DNA from: Siphonodentalium dalli
Taxonomy: Eukaryota > Mollusca > Scaphopoda > Gadilida > Siphonodentaliidae
Direction of reading: 5' to 3'
NCBI GenBank assembly: GCA_032622095.1
Contig: CP136066.1
Coordinates: 56,568,609 to 56,632,608, forward strand
DNA length: 64,000 bases
The stretch's first letter is position 1. Each line of letters opens with the position of its first letter. Of this stretch, positions 1 through 11,521 are shown piece after piece. Made by a program: the position numbers and the translations under genes. The notes under the pieces are model-generated. The model was not told where the DNA came from, did not search any database, and worked only from the letters and a program-made list of their open reading frames with translations.

Positions 1-276
1 TTCACAATTTTATTGTTTACAAATTAGATTACAAGTTTGAATCTTTGATTTGAATCTGAGGCTTTGATCTAATAACCTGTTAACACTAACATTGTTATTG
101 AGTTGACATCGTCAGCATATCGGTAAGTGCTAACTTATATAAGTCACAAGGGTTTACGATATAACAAAATACAGGTATGGATTCCCACTCCGAGTATCCG
201 CTACATTCACAGTTCAATTGTCATCTTTGTTGTTTTGACATACGATCAAGTTGAAAGTTCAGACATTGTCGCAGAG

Positions 277-2555
277 ATGAATACCGAATCATCGGCCCAA
301 ACCCCAATAACATATAACGGTAGCACACAATCAAACTATGAAACCCAGGCATTAGCATTCGCTCTGTCATTGGAGGGTCAACATAATGTATCGCAGGTGA
401 CAATAGACAAAATAATGAGTTCCGTTGATCGCCTGGTACAATGTAATTTATCTGATTACAAAACTTCTATGAAAAGAAAGTTGTCAGAACATGGTATTGC
501 TGATTTGGACAATATGTTTGAAGATATTCCAGTTCAAAATTTTCTTATTGATATAGATACATCCCAGAAAAGGTTGAAATATTATGAAAAAAGTGATGCT
601 ATTCAAGTTCCATTCATAAGACCAGAACCAGTTGAATTGAGTTTTCAGCGAACTACGAAATGTGGACGGCTCGAGGCTGTAGTTAGTCTTGACAACTACA
701 TTCCACTAGAACAGTCTTTGAAAGCATTGCTGGTGGAGTTGCCTAAAATCTGGCGTAATGTACAAAATCCCCATTTCTCGTCTAACTCTCATTATATGCG
801 GTACATTTGTGATGGGGAATACTTTCAGACACACCCACTCCTCAAAGAAAATAGAACTGCATTACAATTTATCATCAACACTGATGATTTGGAAATTGTA
901 AACCCTCTTGGCTCTCACACAAAAAAGCACAAAATTACAATGTTCTATTTTACTCTTGGTAATATTCCTCCTGAACTCAGATCCAAGTTGCAAGCTATTC
1001 AACTTATAGGTATTGCAGAGACACAATCCATTAGGAAAGACGGTTCTTTAACCAAATTTCTCAATGACTTTATATCTGTCGTAAACAAGTTATCAACTGA
1101 TGGGTTACAGTTACTTCTTCATGGAGAACATGTTACTTTGAAGGGTACTTTGGTAATTGTCCCAGCTGATACACTTGCTTCCCACTGGCTAGGAGGTTTC
1201 AAAGAGGGTGTAGCTTTTGCACGAAATAATTGTAGGAGTTGCTATACCACAGATTACAATAGATCATCAAGTGTCGCATAGGGTTGATGTAATTCACCGG
1301 TCACGATGTAGTCAACTTGATGAATTGACTCTGATGACTAGAACCTATTGGAGTAAAATATGGGGTATCAATCAGCCAAGTTGTTTGCTTGAGATTAAAG
1401 ATTTCAGTATTACATCTGGGATGGTTCAGAACCCAATGCATATTTTTCTCGAGGGTATTGTTCCCAAAGTCATGTCTTTGCTTTTGTACAGAGTTGCTAT
1501 AGTGGAAAGACTATTCAGTATTAAATGGCTCAACACACATATATCAGGTTTCTCGTATTCTTATCTGCATAAAAACAGTAAACCTGAAGCTACTTTTGAC
1601 CGAAATGCAGAAGGTGAAATTATTATAAGACAAAGTTCTTCAGCTGTCTGACTCTGTGCAATGTTCTTCCATTGATGATATCAACTAAGATCCCTCATGG
1701 GCACAGTTATTGGGTTAATATGTTGAAATTGATACAGCTTGTAATGATTTGCACCTGTTCATATTGTTCAAGATATACACCCCAGTTGTTGAGGCTAATG
1801 ATATGTAATTTTCTTGAAGAGTGTAAGAAACTTTACCCTAAGTCTTCATTCATTCCTAAAATGCATTATTTGGTACATCTTCCAAGACAAATGTCAATGT
1901 TTGGCCTACATCGACATCACTGGTATATGATGTTTGAGGCTAAACATGGCTTTTTTAAAGCCAAGAAATATACAAAGTTCAAAAATCTTCTTTGTCTATG
2001 GCTCGGCATCACCAAATATATATGGCCCATTGACAAATAAGCTAAGGGGGTTCTGGTGGAGAGAGTTTTTTGTATGGAGGAGATATGTGTCCAGAAGGGT
2101 CATATTATAATTTACTTGAAAAGTATCCTCAATTGAGTGAATGTTTACAATCGTTAAAGCAAATGAGTACAATTAATGAGCAGGCTGTTGGTGATCAGAA
2201 TGAGTTTGTTGTCTACTGTGTTGACTTTGTCCATATACATGGATTGGAGTATAGAAAAGGTTGTTCTTTAGTGAAAAGCTATGACGAAGTGAGTGACTGT
2301 CCTTCATTTTGAATTCTGGATAATATCTTTGTTTTCAATGAGTGTAAGTACTTCATCATAGAACTTACTGAAACACCATTTTTTGACACACACACTAATC
2401 ATTATGAAATTAACCCATCTGGTCAGTTTGAAGTACTCCCATTTTCTGATATGCAGTTCAAATGGCCTTTAGGTGTGTATGCACATGGCAATAGATACCG
2501 GTATGTTGTTCATAACTCAAACAGCCATACTTGTGAATTGCTTGACATGAATTAA
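277..2555 (+). pseudogene. TNP2/CACTA (EnSpm)-like DNA transposase, broken
   Basis: Remnant of a cut-and-paste transposase. The first block (277-1281) contains the NPLGS-x-x-x-KHKI / FYFTLGNIPPELRSKL pattern that I associate with animal TNP2-like (EnSpm/CACTA) transposases. The second block (about 1250-1650) contains MH-x-FLEGIVP, like the 'MHDLLEG' motif of the same group. The third (1672-2040) contains the MFEAKHGFFK / NFKN-type motif, and a C-terminal tail reads on to a TAA at 2553-2555. The blocks lie in different frames, with shifts near 1270, 1660 and 2040, and a TGA at 2310-2312 interrupts the tail, so it cannot make a full protein. I chose the ATG at 277 because the 50 codons upstream look unrelated. 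Terminal inverted repeats were not found; the left end may lie outside the window. The family is assigned from remembered motifs, not a search. Confidence 0.6.
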
Positions 2556-2884
2556 CATACATTGGTGTCTGTTACAGTGTTTATAATTACATTGATACTG
2601 ATGAGTCATCAGCTTGGTATCAGGTGATTTTTTAGTGTCTGTGAGTCACAACCAGACTGGGCAAGCCCCTTAAATTGTCTGTGGACGGCACAAATTATCT
2701 TGTACTAGGTACATGTACCATATATATGTATATCGGCGAGTACATGTATACTGGTAGTTTACATGTGTTGTACCATTAAGGTTGGATGTACTTGTACTAT
2801 TGCAACAGAACGTATGGTAGTTACTGGTAATCTTGAATCAATCATTATCAATACTCAAGGCTTCCACTAGGTGAGTGGGATGTC
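2556..2884. other. No gene seen; flank of the transposase remnant
   Basis: AT-rich sequence with short TACATGTA-type words (2700-2770). No reading frame, hairpin or repeat was recognised. Confidence 0.5.
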
Positions 2885-3812
2885 CATAAAATACACACAA
2901 TTTCTTCTGACCAGTGACTAATGCCTCAAACTGTAATAACATATCAAATGGTTTTACTGTTTACTATTTCATTTTGTGCGATATAAATTCAAAGAGTCAT
3001 TCCCAATAAAATGCAAAAATGCAAAATACATGTATCAGTGTTTGGGGTACAACGGGAAATACAAGCTTAAAGGTACTCAATCCGACTCAATGGTCCCATA
3101 TAATAAGATTCAAACAACAACAACAACAACATTTTTAGAAATGCCACTTCAGAACCAATTAATTGCCCAAAAATAATGCTAGCCACTGTCAACAATAATA
3201 TAAAATTGCCCGTGTTATTTATCAACTTTTGTCTATGTAATAACATATCAAATGGTTTTACTGTTTACTATTTCATTTTGTGCTATACAAATTCAAAGAG
3301 TCATTCCCAATAAAATGCAAAAATGCAAAATACATGTTTCAGTGTTTGGGGTACAACGGGAAATACAAGCTTAAAGGTACTCAATCCGATTCAATTGTCC
3401 CCATATAATAAGATTCCAACAACGACAACATTTTTAGAAATGCCACTTCAGAACCAATTAATTGCCCAAAAATAATGCTAACCACTGTCAACAATAATAT
3501 AAAATTGCCCGTGTTATTTATCAACTTTTGTCTATGTCTGGCTCAGTTCATATTGTTCTTACCGAAAGAATGACCATTATTGCTCAGATCTCAATGGGAT
3601 TTGGTATGGATGTTCACTACTATAATGACATTCAGTAGAGGGTTCAATCGTTTTGTTCTGATTTTCCATTCCAGTTATTCATCTTTGTTTATATGGAATT
3701 TATGGAAATGTTGTCGTTTTGGACCGTCCGATGTCTCTTCGGGCTATAACGTGACAGTAATGCTCTGATTTCAATGAAATTTGGTATGTTCGCACTATGA
3801 GCACATTCAATA
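2885..3812 (-). repeat. Repeat R, copy 1 (two 304-bp tandem monomers plus unique part)
   Basis: A 928-bp repeat also present at 18171-19098 (R2) and, shortened, at 33124-33746 (R3). It contains two tandem 304-bp monomers, beginning at 2934 and 3238 with TAATAACATATCAAATGG, followed by a unique part ending GAGCACATTCAATA. On the minus strand R2 and R3 run directly into the 5' UTR of LINE-A, so R may be the outer 5' UTR of LINE-A, with tandem promoter-like monomers as known for some L1 families. R1 instead stops at 2885 in unrelated DNA. Short open frames inside it are chance. Confidence 0.85.
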
Positions 3813-3865
3813 TATATATATATTCTTTATTGCCTCCTTTTGAGGAGAGATATAATTTGTACATG
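3813..3865 (-). terminator. LINE-A 3' terminal hairpin and AATAAA
   Basis: On the minus strand CTCCTCAAAAGGAGGCAATAAA is followed by a (TA)n run. A CTCCT/AGGAG stem sits directly before the AATAAA signal. The same arrangement ends LINE-C and LINE-D, and a weaker form ends LINE-B. It is probably the 3' signal used for polyadenylation and/or reverse transcriptase recognition (inference). Confidence 0.6.
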
Positions 3866-3899
3866 GTCATTTACAAATATGTTGTACATAAATCAAGAG

Positions 3900-4649
3900 A
3901 TCAAATCACAAGCACATGAACTCAATGTATAAATATAGACACGTGACGTTATAATGATCACATGCGAATGGTGTATAATTGTAAATACAATGTAAACATA
4001 GTACTCGTGTTCTCGAGTGCTGAACGTATAACTCGAAATATAGACTATTTATAAAACAAATTATACATAAAATGGATACGCAGAACGAAGTTACATATAT
4101 CACACCCGTGTGGTCGATGATCGTCACTAAGCAATATCTCACATGCATGAGCTTATTATGGTGATCCAATGTTATGCTTGGATAGACTAATTAGAATACC
4201 ACATTATATATATGTTGGGTGCAGAAAATAAATTTAGATATATCGCATCCGTGTGATCGCTGGTGGGCATCACCAAGGAATATCTCACATGCGAGAGGTC
4301 ATGACATTATTCGTTATGTATAGTATGCTTAGATAATTTAGAAAACAGATGATACACATGTTTGGTGCACAAAGCAGATGTATGTATCCATCACCCATAT
4401 AGCCGTCGAGTGACGGGCGTCACTAAAGAACACCTCACATGCGTGAGGTTGTTATGATAATAGTTAGGCACCATATACTATTTAGAAAATAAATTATATA
4501 TATATGTGTTAGCCTGCACACACAAAAAAAAATATATATAGATATGTATATCACAACCGTGTGATCAAATGAGGAGCAACACTACAGAAAATATTACATG
4601 CATTAGGTTCTAATGTTAACTCAGAAGTTTGGCTTGTATCCTGACATTG
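3900..4649 (-). repeat. LINE-A 3' UTR with four imperfect tandem repeats
   Basis: Units of about 145-165 bp begin near 4090, 4237, 4385 and 4545, with a partial one near 3920. Each carries two small dyads, of the type CACACCCGTGTG and CTCACATGCGTGAG, separated by 30-40 bp. Units are clearly diverged. LINE-B has two short elements of the same CTCACACGC-x-AGTGG kind in its 3' UTR (19340-19410). A structural role in RNA recognition is possible but not shown. Confidence 0.7.
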
Positions 4650-7600
4650 TCATATCAGTTGATATGTATTTGACACCAGTCTGGACATTGTCAGAAGAAA
4701 AGATGATGACACCTCGATAATCAGGTTGTGGCATTTCTGAATGGGATATGTTAAGTACGGATCCTCGGTCCCAAGCAGGATTGCTAGAAATTCATTTTTA
4801 GATAAGCCGTCCAAGTAGAACACTGAAACGCCGTTATGATTTAGTATTGTCCCCCATAACTGGTTCCTTAACATCAAAATTGCGTGGGCTGTACAGCAGA
4901 ACATTAAGTGATCAAGTTCGTTGTCGTATGCTTTGTAACACTGGTGGCAGGTCAAGTTATTTGGGTAGGTTGTTTTGTTGAGAAGTTTGGCCAAGTTATA
5001 GAATTTATCAGCTGCGTTTGGGTGACATTGAAAGAGTCTCCATATTTTCCATCCGGATAGGGGGTCACGGAGAACATGTTTGACAATAGAAAACCTTCTT
5101 TCGTTGGAAATATTTGCTTTCCACTGTGTCGTGTACGTTATCTTTACAACACTTTTAACGATTGTCTTCCATGACTTGTGATCAGGGAAGTTCCCGTGGA
5201 GTAGAAAGTTGTCAACGTGCACCATGAGTCCATACTGTTCAAGTAAAGGGAAAACATCAGAAACAAATCCGGAAGCTGGGCGACGAAATAGACGATACAG
5301 GTGTGCTTTGGAAATAAATAGTTTAAGCGGAGTTTGATGTCCAGGAGGAAGGTGAATCAACTGCCCCAGAAAGCACAGTTTGCGGGTATGTATTTCTCGT
5401 TGAACAGGAAGTTGTCCTACTAATCCAAGCGCAATATCAGTACTTGTGCGTTTTGGTAATTGCTGCGAGTATTTTACACACGTGCGCAGAGAACGTTCTA
5501 TTATGTTAACAGATGATTGTGTTTGAAGTGATGTGATTTCCGTGCCGTATAATGATTTGGGTAGGACAACGGTCCGTAATATGTGGTTCATTGTCAGAGG
5601 AGTAGCGTATTTAAGAGAGTCATTGCCAATCATAGAGAAGAAGGTTTTCCTAAGTTTTGCTGCGACGTCTGAAGCAAATGAGGAGCTACTTGCGAATTTT
5701 TCCTGACACAAGCCAAGGTGAACGCACCCTTGTCTTCTTGCAGCGAATCAGGCGCGAGTATCCAGCGACGATTTTTACGATCATATAATGACCTGGGCTC
5801 GTTGAAGACGACTACCTTGCTTTTCACACAGGAAAATCCAAATCTCCAACGAACGCTGTAGTCAAAGCAGATATTTACAAGAGAGTCAAGTCCTTGCTTG
5901 GTAAGGGCGAGAATTGCTATATCGTCGGCGGTTGTTGGTGTTGCACATGGAATAGAACTAACACTCAGTCCGAACTGTGATTTGTTCAGGTCGATCAGAA
6001 GGAAGTTTATGTAGGTAAGATAACAGAAATGTGAGAGCACGCTTCCTTGCCTTGTTCCTTGTCCGATGCTGAACTTCTCTGAGACATTACCATTATATAG
6101 AATAACGCTTTCTATGTCCTCGCGAATGTTTGACAGCAATCTAACAAATTTCCGCGGGAAGCCTAGTTGTATGAACTTATAAAGGAGTCCAATATGCCAC
6201 ACGCGGTCGAAGGCTTTGTTGGAATCTAAGAACGCAGCAAATATACGAGAATCGTTGTCTTTTGCGTACGATATGGCTTCTTGCAGAATAAATGAAGTCA
6301 TATTACTTCCTAAACCTTTCTGGAAGCCACACTGAAGATTATGAGGGAAATCTTTGACCTTATCACTGCTAAGTATGCGTTTCAGAAGAATTGTCTCAAA
6401 GAGCTTGTAGATGACAGGTAGAAGCGTTATCGCTCTGTAACTGTCGGGTAATATTGGTGGCTTTGGGTGTCCTTTATAAAGAGGAATGATCACGCCTAGT
6501 TTCATCTCCGGGGGAATCCAGTCAAACTTGAGAAGAGAGTTAAAAAGAATACAAAGACACTGGATTAGTCCATCGGAATAGCTTCGAAGATATTCACTGG
6601 ATATAGAATCATGCCCTGGTGCTTTATTACATTTCAAGCTACCAATTGCGTTAAGAATTTCCGATATAACAATGGGTTCACACTCTGGGGCCGAGGTTCC
6701 GCTACTGTCGTCACCAGTACAAATAAATTTGTTTACCTCGTTGCACACCTCGCGTTCGAAATCCGGCACACTATGTTTTTCGGGGGTGTACAGTTCAGAA
6801 AAGTATGATCTCCAGCCAGATAATATCAGCTTCTGGTCACGCAGAACAGTTCCTTCGAATTCGATAGCAGAACCAATTGTTTTCACTGCAGTTTGCGTTC
6901 TTTTAAGAGAGCGCCAAAATTGAACATGATCACTCTTGGCGTGACGTTCCAGTTCATAACACTTCTTCATACGAAACACACACACAGCTGAGCGGTGAGC
7001 TCTCCTGAATTCTCGCTTAGCACTCCTGTACTCATCAAAGCAAGTCGCGTTCCTTCTGGGACGTCCTGCAATCACCCAACTGTTATGTAACTTTTTTAAT
7101 TGGGATTTGAGGCCGGTCAGATCAGCGTTCCAGTATGGCTTCAAGCGAGAACGAAATCGTTTCACGGGAACTGCAGTATCTGCAGCTGCTACAAGGGCAT
7201 TCACAATATCAGCGTAGAATTTGGCAATTGCGTCTCTGGAAGTAATATCACATCCGTGTGGACACAGCATATCAAGGTAATGCTCGTATAACGATGTATT
7301 GGCACGTTTCCACGCGTAGCGTTTCCGGATAAAACTAGGAACACAAGAGTCAAGTTCTTCAGAAAATAGTATGGAACAAGTAACGGGTAAATGTTTTGAT
7401 GTGTTCATAGCTTCGTCGTTCAAGATGCTACATTTAGAGACCATATGCGTGAGACACTTCGGCACAAGAATGTGGTCAATGAGAAATGGTCTATTGATAG
7501 TATAATATGGAAAATATGAATAATTGCTCCCAGAACACATGTCCATGGTCATTAGCGAAGTTAGTGCGCTTTGATTTAGGAATGTTGCAAACAATTCCGT

Positions 7601-8134
7601 TCTAGTGTTTGGAGAATTGACCCGCGGTGTATGGGAAGCCTTTTGCATGTGAGCATTGAAGTCCCCCATCAAAATAACTAGACCATGTGCAGATAGCATG
7701 TCGACGATATTTCCTAATGTCTCTAAATAGCCGTTAAATAAGTCATCTCCGTAGTTAACGTTCGGGAGATACACTTGGATTATTGACACCACACACTCTG
7801 GGTTTAGGCGGAGCTGAATTCCAATGATGGAGATATCACCAGTGTCAACTTCAACACAATTAGCTGTGATGTCATTGTGAATCAGAATAGCAACACCATC
7901 TCTAGTAAACTTTCCGCCACTTGGGGTTAATATTGTTCTCCCGGGTTTGCTGATTTGTTTATATCGGTCGCTGAGTGTACCAATACAGCTCAATTCCTCT
8001 TCATTGAGCCAGTGTTCTGATAGGCCGACAACGTGGTAATGTTCAGTTTTGAGGATATCAGCGACATATGGTGAACTACTTTTAAGGCCGGTTGCATTCC
8101 ATGATAACAATTTAATTTCAGTGCTATTTGTCAT
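4650..8134 (-). pseudogene. LINE-A ORF2: endonuclease-reverse transcriptase, one frameshift
   Basis: About 1,160 codons. The N-terminal third is an APE-like endonuclease (near-start SWNATGLKSSSPYV, EHWL, GDFNAH, IDHIL, then TSKHLPV in place of the usual SDH-x-P). The middle is a reverse transcriptase (PLYKG..YRAITLL, GFQKG, FLDSNKAFDRVWH, GQGTRQGSVLS, then TTADDI in place of YADD at about 5930). The C-terminus has a C-x2-C-x9-H-x4-C motif. The start is placed at the ATG at 8134, overlapping the ORF1 stop by 11 nt; the frame is open further upstream but that part belongs to ORF1 in the other frame. A frameshift near 5735 separates a long N-terminal frame (8194-5630) from the C-terminal frame (5711-4650); otherwise open. 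It would nick target DNA and copy the LINE RNA in the nucleus. Confidence 0.85.
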
Positions 8135-8476
8135 TGTTATGTTTCTGTTCAGCGCGCCAAGGCCTGCAATATACACCTTCAGGCCAGAATCCATTATCCA
8201 TCAAGGGGTAACTGTGATCCTTGATCACATTTAGACGTGCGCATACCGTGCCTCTCCTGACACTTGGCATCAACTTCAGGTAACTTGGTTGAACACCCTT
8301 CTCGGTGAGGAAATTTTGAATTCCAGACTGAGTTGAATACGGTGCTATGCCCCCGATATAGAAACGTAGCGTCTTTTTTCTAACTACACCAGTGAAGCCG
8401 TCGTCATTGACATTTGATATTGTCTTTTCAGATTTTACTCTCAAGAAGCCTACATTTATGTTCGGTTTACTTTTAA

Positions 8477-8624
8477 TATAAGGATTAACTGTCATGTGGA
8501 CTGTTTTTATGGAGATGTAACCGTGAGGTAAGTGGACATAACTTGTGTAAAACCCGAAGTTATGACCACTTACCTCACGGTTACATCTCCATAAAAATAG
8601 TCCACATGACAGTTAATCCTTATA
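8477..8624. repeat. 148-bp near-perfect palindrome
   Basis: Two arms of about 65 bp, TATAAGGATTAACTG... and ...CAGTTAATCCTTATA, around a spacer of roughly 12 bp (GTGTAAAACCC region, 8545-8558). It lies at the left edge of a 497-bp block (8480-8976) that is absent from the matching place in LINE-A copy B (26714-26719), so the block is an insertion, probably a non-autonomous foldback element. Confidence 0.85.
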
Positions 8625-8976
8625 TTTATATACATTTAGCGAAAAAGCCACTTTTGTAAATGTATTTAAATCGAAAAGTGTATCGTGACAAAAACAGCCC
8701 AAAATACCCAATAGCACCCTTGGCAAAAGTTAATAGGAACAATTTCTCTTCATATTGAAACCCGATGATGTATTAAGTCAATCCTGCGCGAGTCCAAATG
8801 CGCCCAAAACATTACGCGTTCGTCTTTCCAAACCCAATGACGTATCGATGGTGTTATGAGCTTGGCGTCATGAGCCGTTGCGCATTCACCGAGAAATAAC
8901 TGCAACTAGCCACGTGGGCGCCGACCAATCAGAATGCTGGATTTAGTGATGACAACACTTAGTATGAAAATATATA
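8480..8976. mobile_element. 497-bp insertion in LINE-A ORF1 (foldback element)
   Basis: Defined by comparison with copy B, where TTTTAATAT runs directly into CATTTTGAGTGG. Here the same two sequences are 497 bp apart. The left part is the palindrome at 8477-8624; the right part has no open frame. Target duplication is uncertain because both edges are AT-rich. Confidence 0.7.
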
Positions 8977-9008
8977 ATTTTGAGTGGCATAACACTGGTC
9001 ACGCATGA

Positions 9009-9245
9009 TTAAACAAGCCACATGTATCCGCTTGTGCATACACTTGATGTAGGGCTACCTCGAGTTTCCAGCAGCCTCTGACACTATCGGAATTATTCTA
9101 CTGTCATAATTTATCCAGTTATACAGAGTTATAAGTACGAGATGTGTAATAACATAGAACTACAGACGATCATAAGATTTGTTAGAATTTAGACATTAGC
9201 GCACCCTAGCAGGGCGCTGATTTCTAACTAACCTCAACATACATG
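9009..9245. mobile_element. 237-bp insertion in LINE-A ORF1, unidentified
   Basis: Copy B has CGCATGA followed by 12 bp and then TTGGTTTGGGTG; here 237 bp lie between these words and the 12 bp are missing. There is no open frame, and no terminal repeats were recognised. Confidence 0.6.
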
Positions 9246-10069
9246 TTGGTTTGGGTGTATGCGGTGACGACGACGCAACGTCAGAGTAAAGCTTCGGTGG
9301 TGGAATAATATAGTCAACATCAAGTCCATCATGACTGGTGTGTCCACATGATGAGTTATCCTCGCGCTCAGCATTGACATGTCGATCTCGGTTGTGTGTT
9401 TTATCTTTGGAATTTCTGGTCGGTTTAATATCAGGAAAAGGCGAATCTTGCTGTGGTTGTCCGGTCAGCACATGATTATGGGACACACTATTGGAACTTG
9501 GTGTTGAATACGTAGCACGACCGGGCTGGTATAAAACTGGTATCGGTTGAGAATACTGCTGATTCAGTGTTTGTGTTGGTTGATGGGAGACCCAAGTGTG
9601 CGAAACCTGAGAAAGTTCGTGTTGTGTGACATGGGAAATATCCAGTTCACGTTTTGACGAACCTCTGCGATTTGCCATAGTTTGTGAAACAATTTCATTT
9701 GGGATAAATGGTGGGTTTTCAAGTTCAGAATTGTTCACATGGGTATTCGTATGGTGGGCATCTGAGTCGTTTCCAAATGATTCAGATGGCTGTATATCGC
9801 CCTTAATCGAACTGTTAGAACTGAGGTCATTTAAACCCGGACACTCTGTCGATGAGTTGATAGCGCTGTTGGTGGCGACGTTGATTGAAACCAACTTTTC
9901 GCCAGCTGTATTGGATAGAGAATCAATTAGCCGAGTATTACTATTTACCGGCGTTCGGTCGTTTTGATCACCTTGTGACTGATCGCTAACACTTATCATT
10001 GCGGACGACGTCCCGTCTAACAACTCATTGTTCCGGCTGCATAGAATGGGCGACGAATCATATGAATGA

Positions 10070-11521
10070 CAAGAAAACCATAGTCAGAAATGGTAACGCC
10101 ACCAAGATCATATTATTAGCCATAAATATAAATTATAATATAATTATAATATAAAATATTATTCATTATTTAGCGCTAATATAGGCGGTAACTAATGAAT
10201 AATATTATTTGATTGACTTGTTAAATAACATCTAATAAATATTCATCTTATTCACAACTTTATGGAGTCCTTCTGGCACACGAGAATGTTTATCGCCGTT
10301 TGATTTGCACCAAGTGAACTCGGGGGCATTTATAATTGATAGAACAGACCTCTATTATGATGATCGTGTCGTTATTTGTTTAAAATACGTATCAATTGAC
10401 ATATACGCACCCGTTCCCTCATTAAAATATACATATATCGCCCATTTCAGGGGAACTCTCCGCGAATTCGGGGACTTCCGCATAGTGACCTCCGCAAATA
10501 GGGACCTACTGCAAAACGTCGCACCCAATGCAATTTGTAAACAAATACGACTGACATGCGTTTTAACGAGGTGAGCTTTAATTAAATGAAAGAAGCGATG
10601 CTACATAAACTATTTGCCATGGACTCAGCCAGTCTGCCATATATATGTGTCAACTAAGGTCGCTTTGCGTGGTGAAAAGTGAAAGTGGAGATTCGGAAAA
10701 CCTATTGAAAATGAAAGTAGCTTTAATTTTGGGAATTCCGCGGCAGATTGCAGTGAATCTATACTATTGAAAGTGAATGTACGATTCCTCGAATTATATC
10801 AGATATCGCGACTCTGCTCGTTTTCGTGATCATAGGTTATATAGGGCCTATGACCACGAAAACGAGTCGAGTCGCGATACATTCATCGCTACAAACACAT
10901 TGTGTATACGATACAATTTTGACTTGATCACCGTACTATTTTGGCTTCAAACTATTTAATTACACGGCCGATGATCTTCGAGTTCATTTAACCTTGAGTA
11001 CATTTAACCTGTGACCGTTCACTGTACCTCGCCTTGATAGTTAGTCAGCCGCTGTCATATCGATATCGATTCCCGCCCGTGTTGGGGGCTGGGAGCCATT
11101 ACTTCTCGACTTTTCGGTAATTAGAAAATTAAAGATGGCGGTTACTCCAAGTCTCGATCCAACAGAACAGACATGCGCACTCCAATTAAAATTACCCATA
11201 ACTCACTTCACTACACCAGGGGCTCCCAATGGGTTGTACATTATTTTCAGGCTATCAGATTATTTATATTTTCAAGAACATATTATTACACCGGTGACTT
11301 TAAGTTTACAATTTCAGCCTGTCCTGACTATCGATACGATTGAGTCATATTTTCAAAAACATATTATACACCGGTGGCGTTAACTTTGCAAATTCAGCAT
11401 ATATGTGATTATATCGGTACGATTGAGTAAGGTACAAAAAAATATCTCCCACGATACATTCGCCCACTGGACCACATAATCTCAAAATCTGCAAAACTAG
11501 CAACACCACCTTGTGGCGTAA
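10070..11521 (-). mobile_element. E1-A, Helitron-like non-autonomous element
   Basis: Read on minus it starts TTACGCCACAAGGTGG and ends ACTATGGTTTTCTTG. The empty site is visible in LINE-A copy B at 27584-27596 (GAATGA followed by TAATTAATT), so insertion was between A and T with no target duplication, as Helitrons do. Near the ends are a hairpin at the TTACGCC side (CGCCACC/GGTGGCG-like) and a weak 5-bp stem (ACCAT/ATGGT) about 6 nt before CTTG. The ends are not the canonical TC...CTRR, so the class is tentative. No protein is encoded. A second member is at 27770-31634. Confidence 0.6.
10804..10879. repeat. 76-bp palindrome inside E1-A
   Basis: Arms of about 33 bp, TATCGCGACTC-x-GCTCGTTTTCGTG...CATAGG and its complement, with a 10-bp loop (TTATATAGGG). 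Confidence 0.8.

Noticed and set aside
2976-3176. 66-codon frame present in all three R copies (MRYKFKESFPIKC...)
   Set aside because: Its frame is shared only because the DNA copies are nearly identical; R3 has a different length, the (CAA)n run lies inside it, and no protein features are visible. I treat it as chance within repeat R.
6611-7291. Plus-strand frames across the LINE-A ORF2 region, and similar ones at 22093-23692 and 24398-24865
   Set aside because: They are shadows of the long minus-strand ORF1/ORF2 frames and have no recognisable domains.
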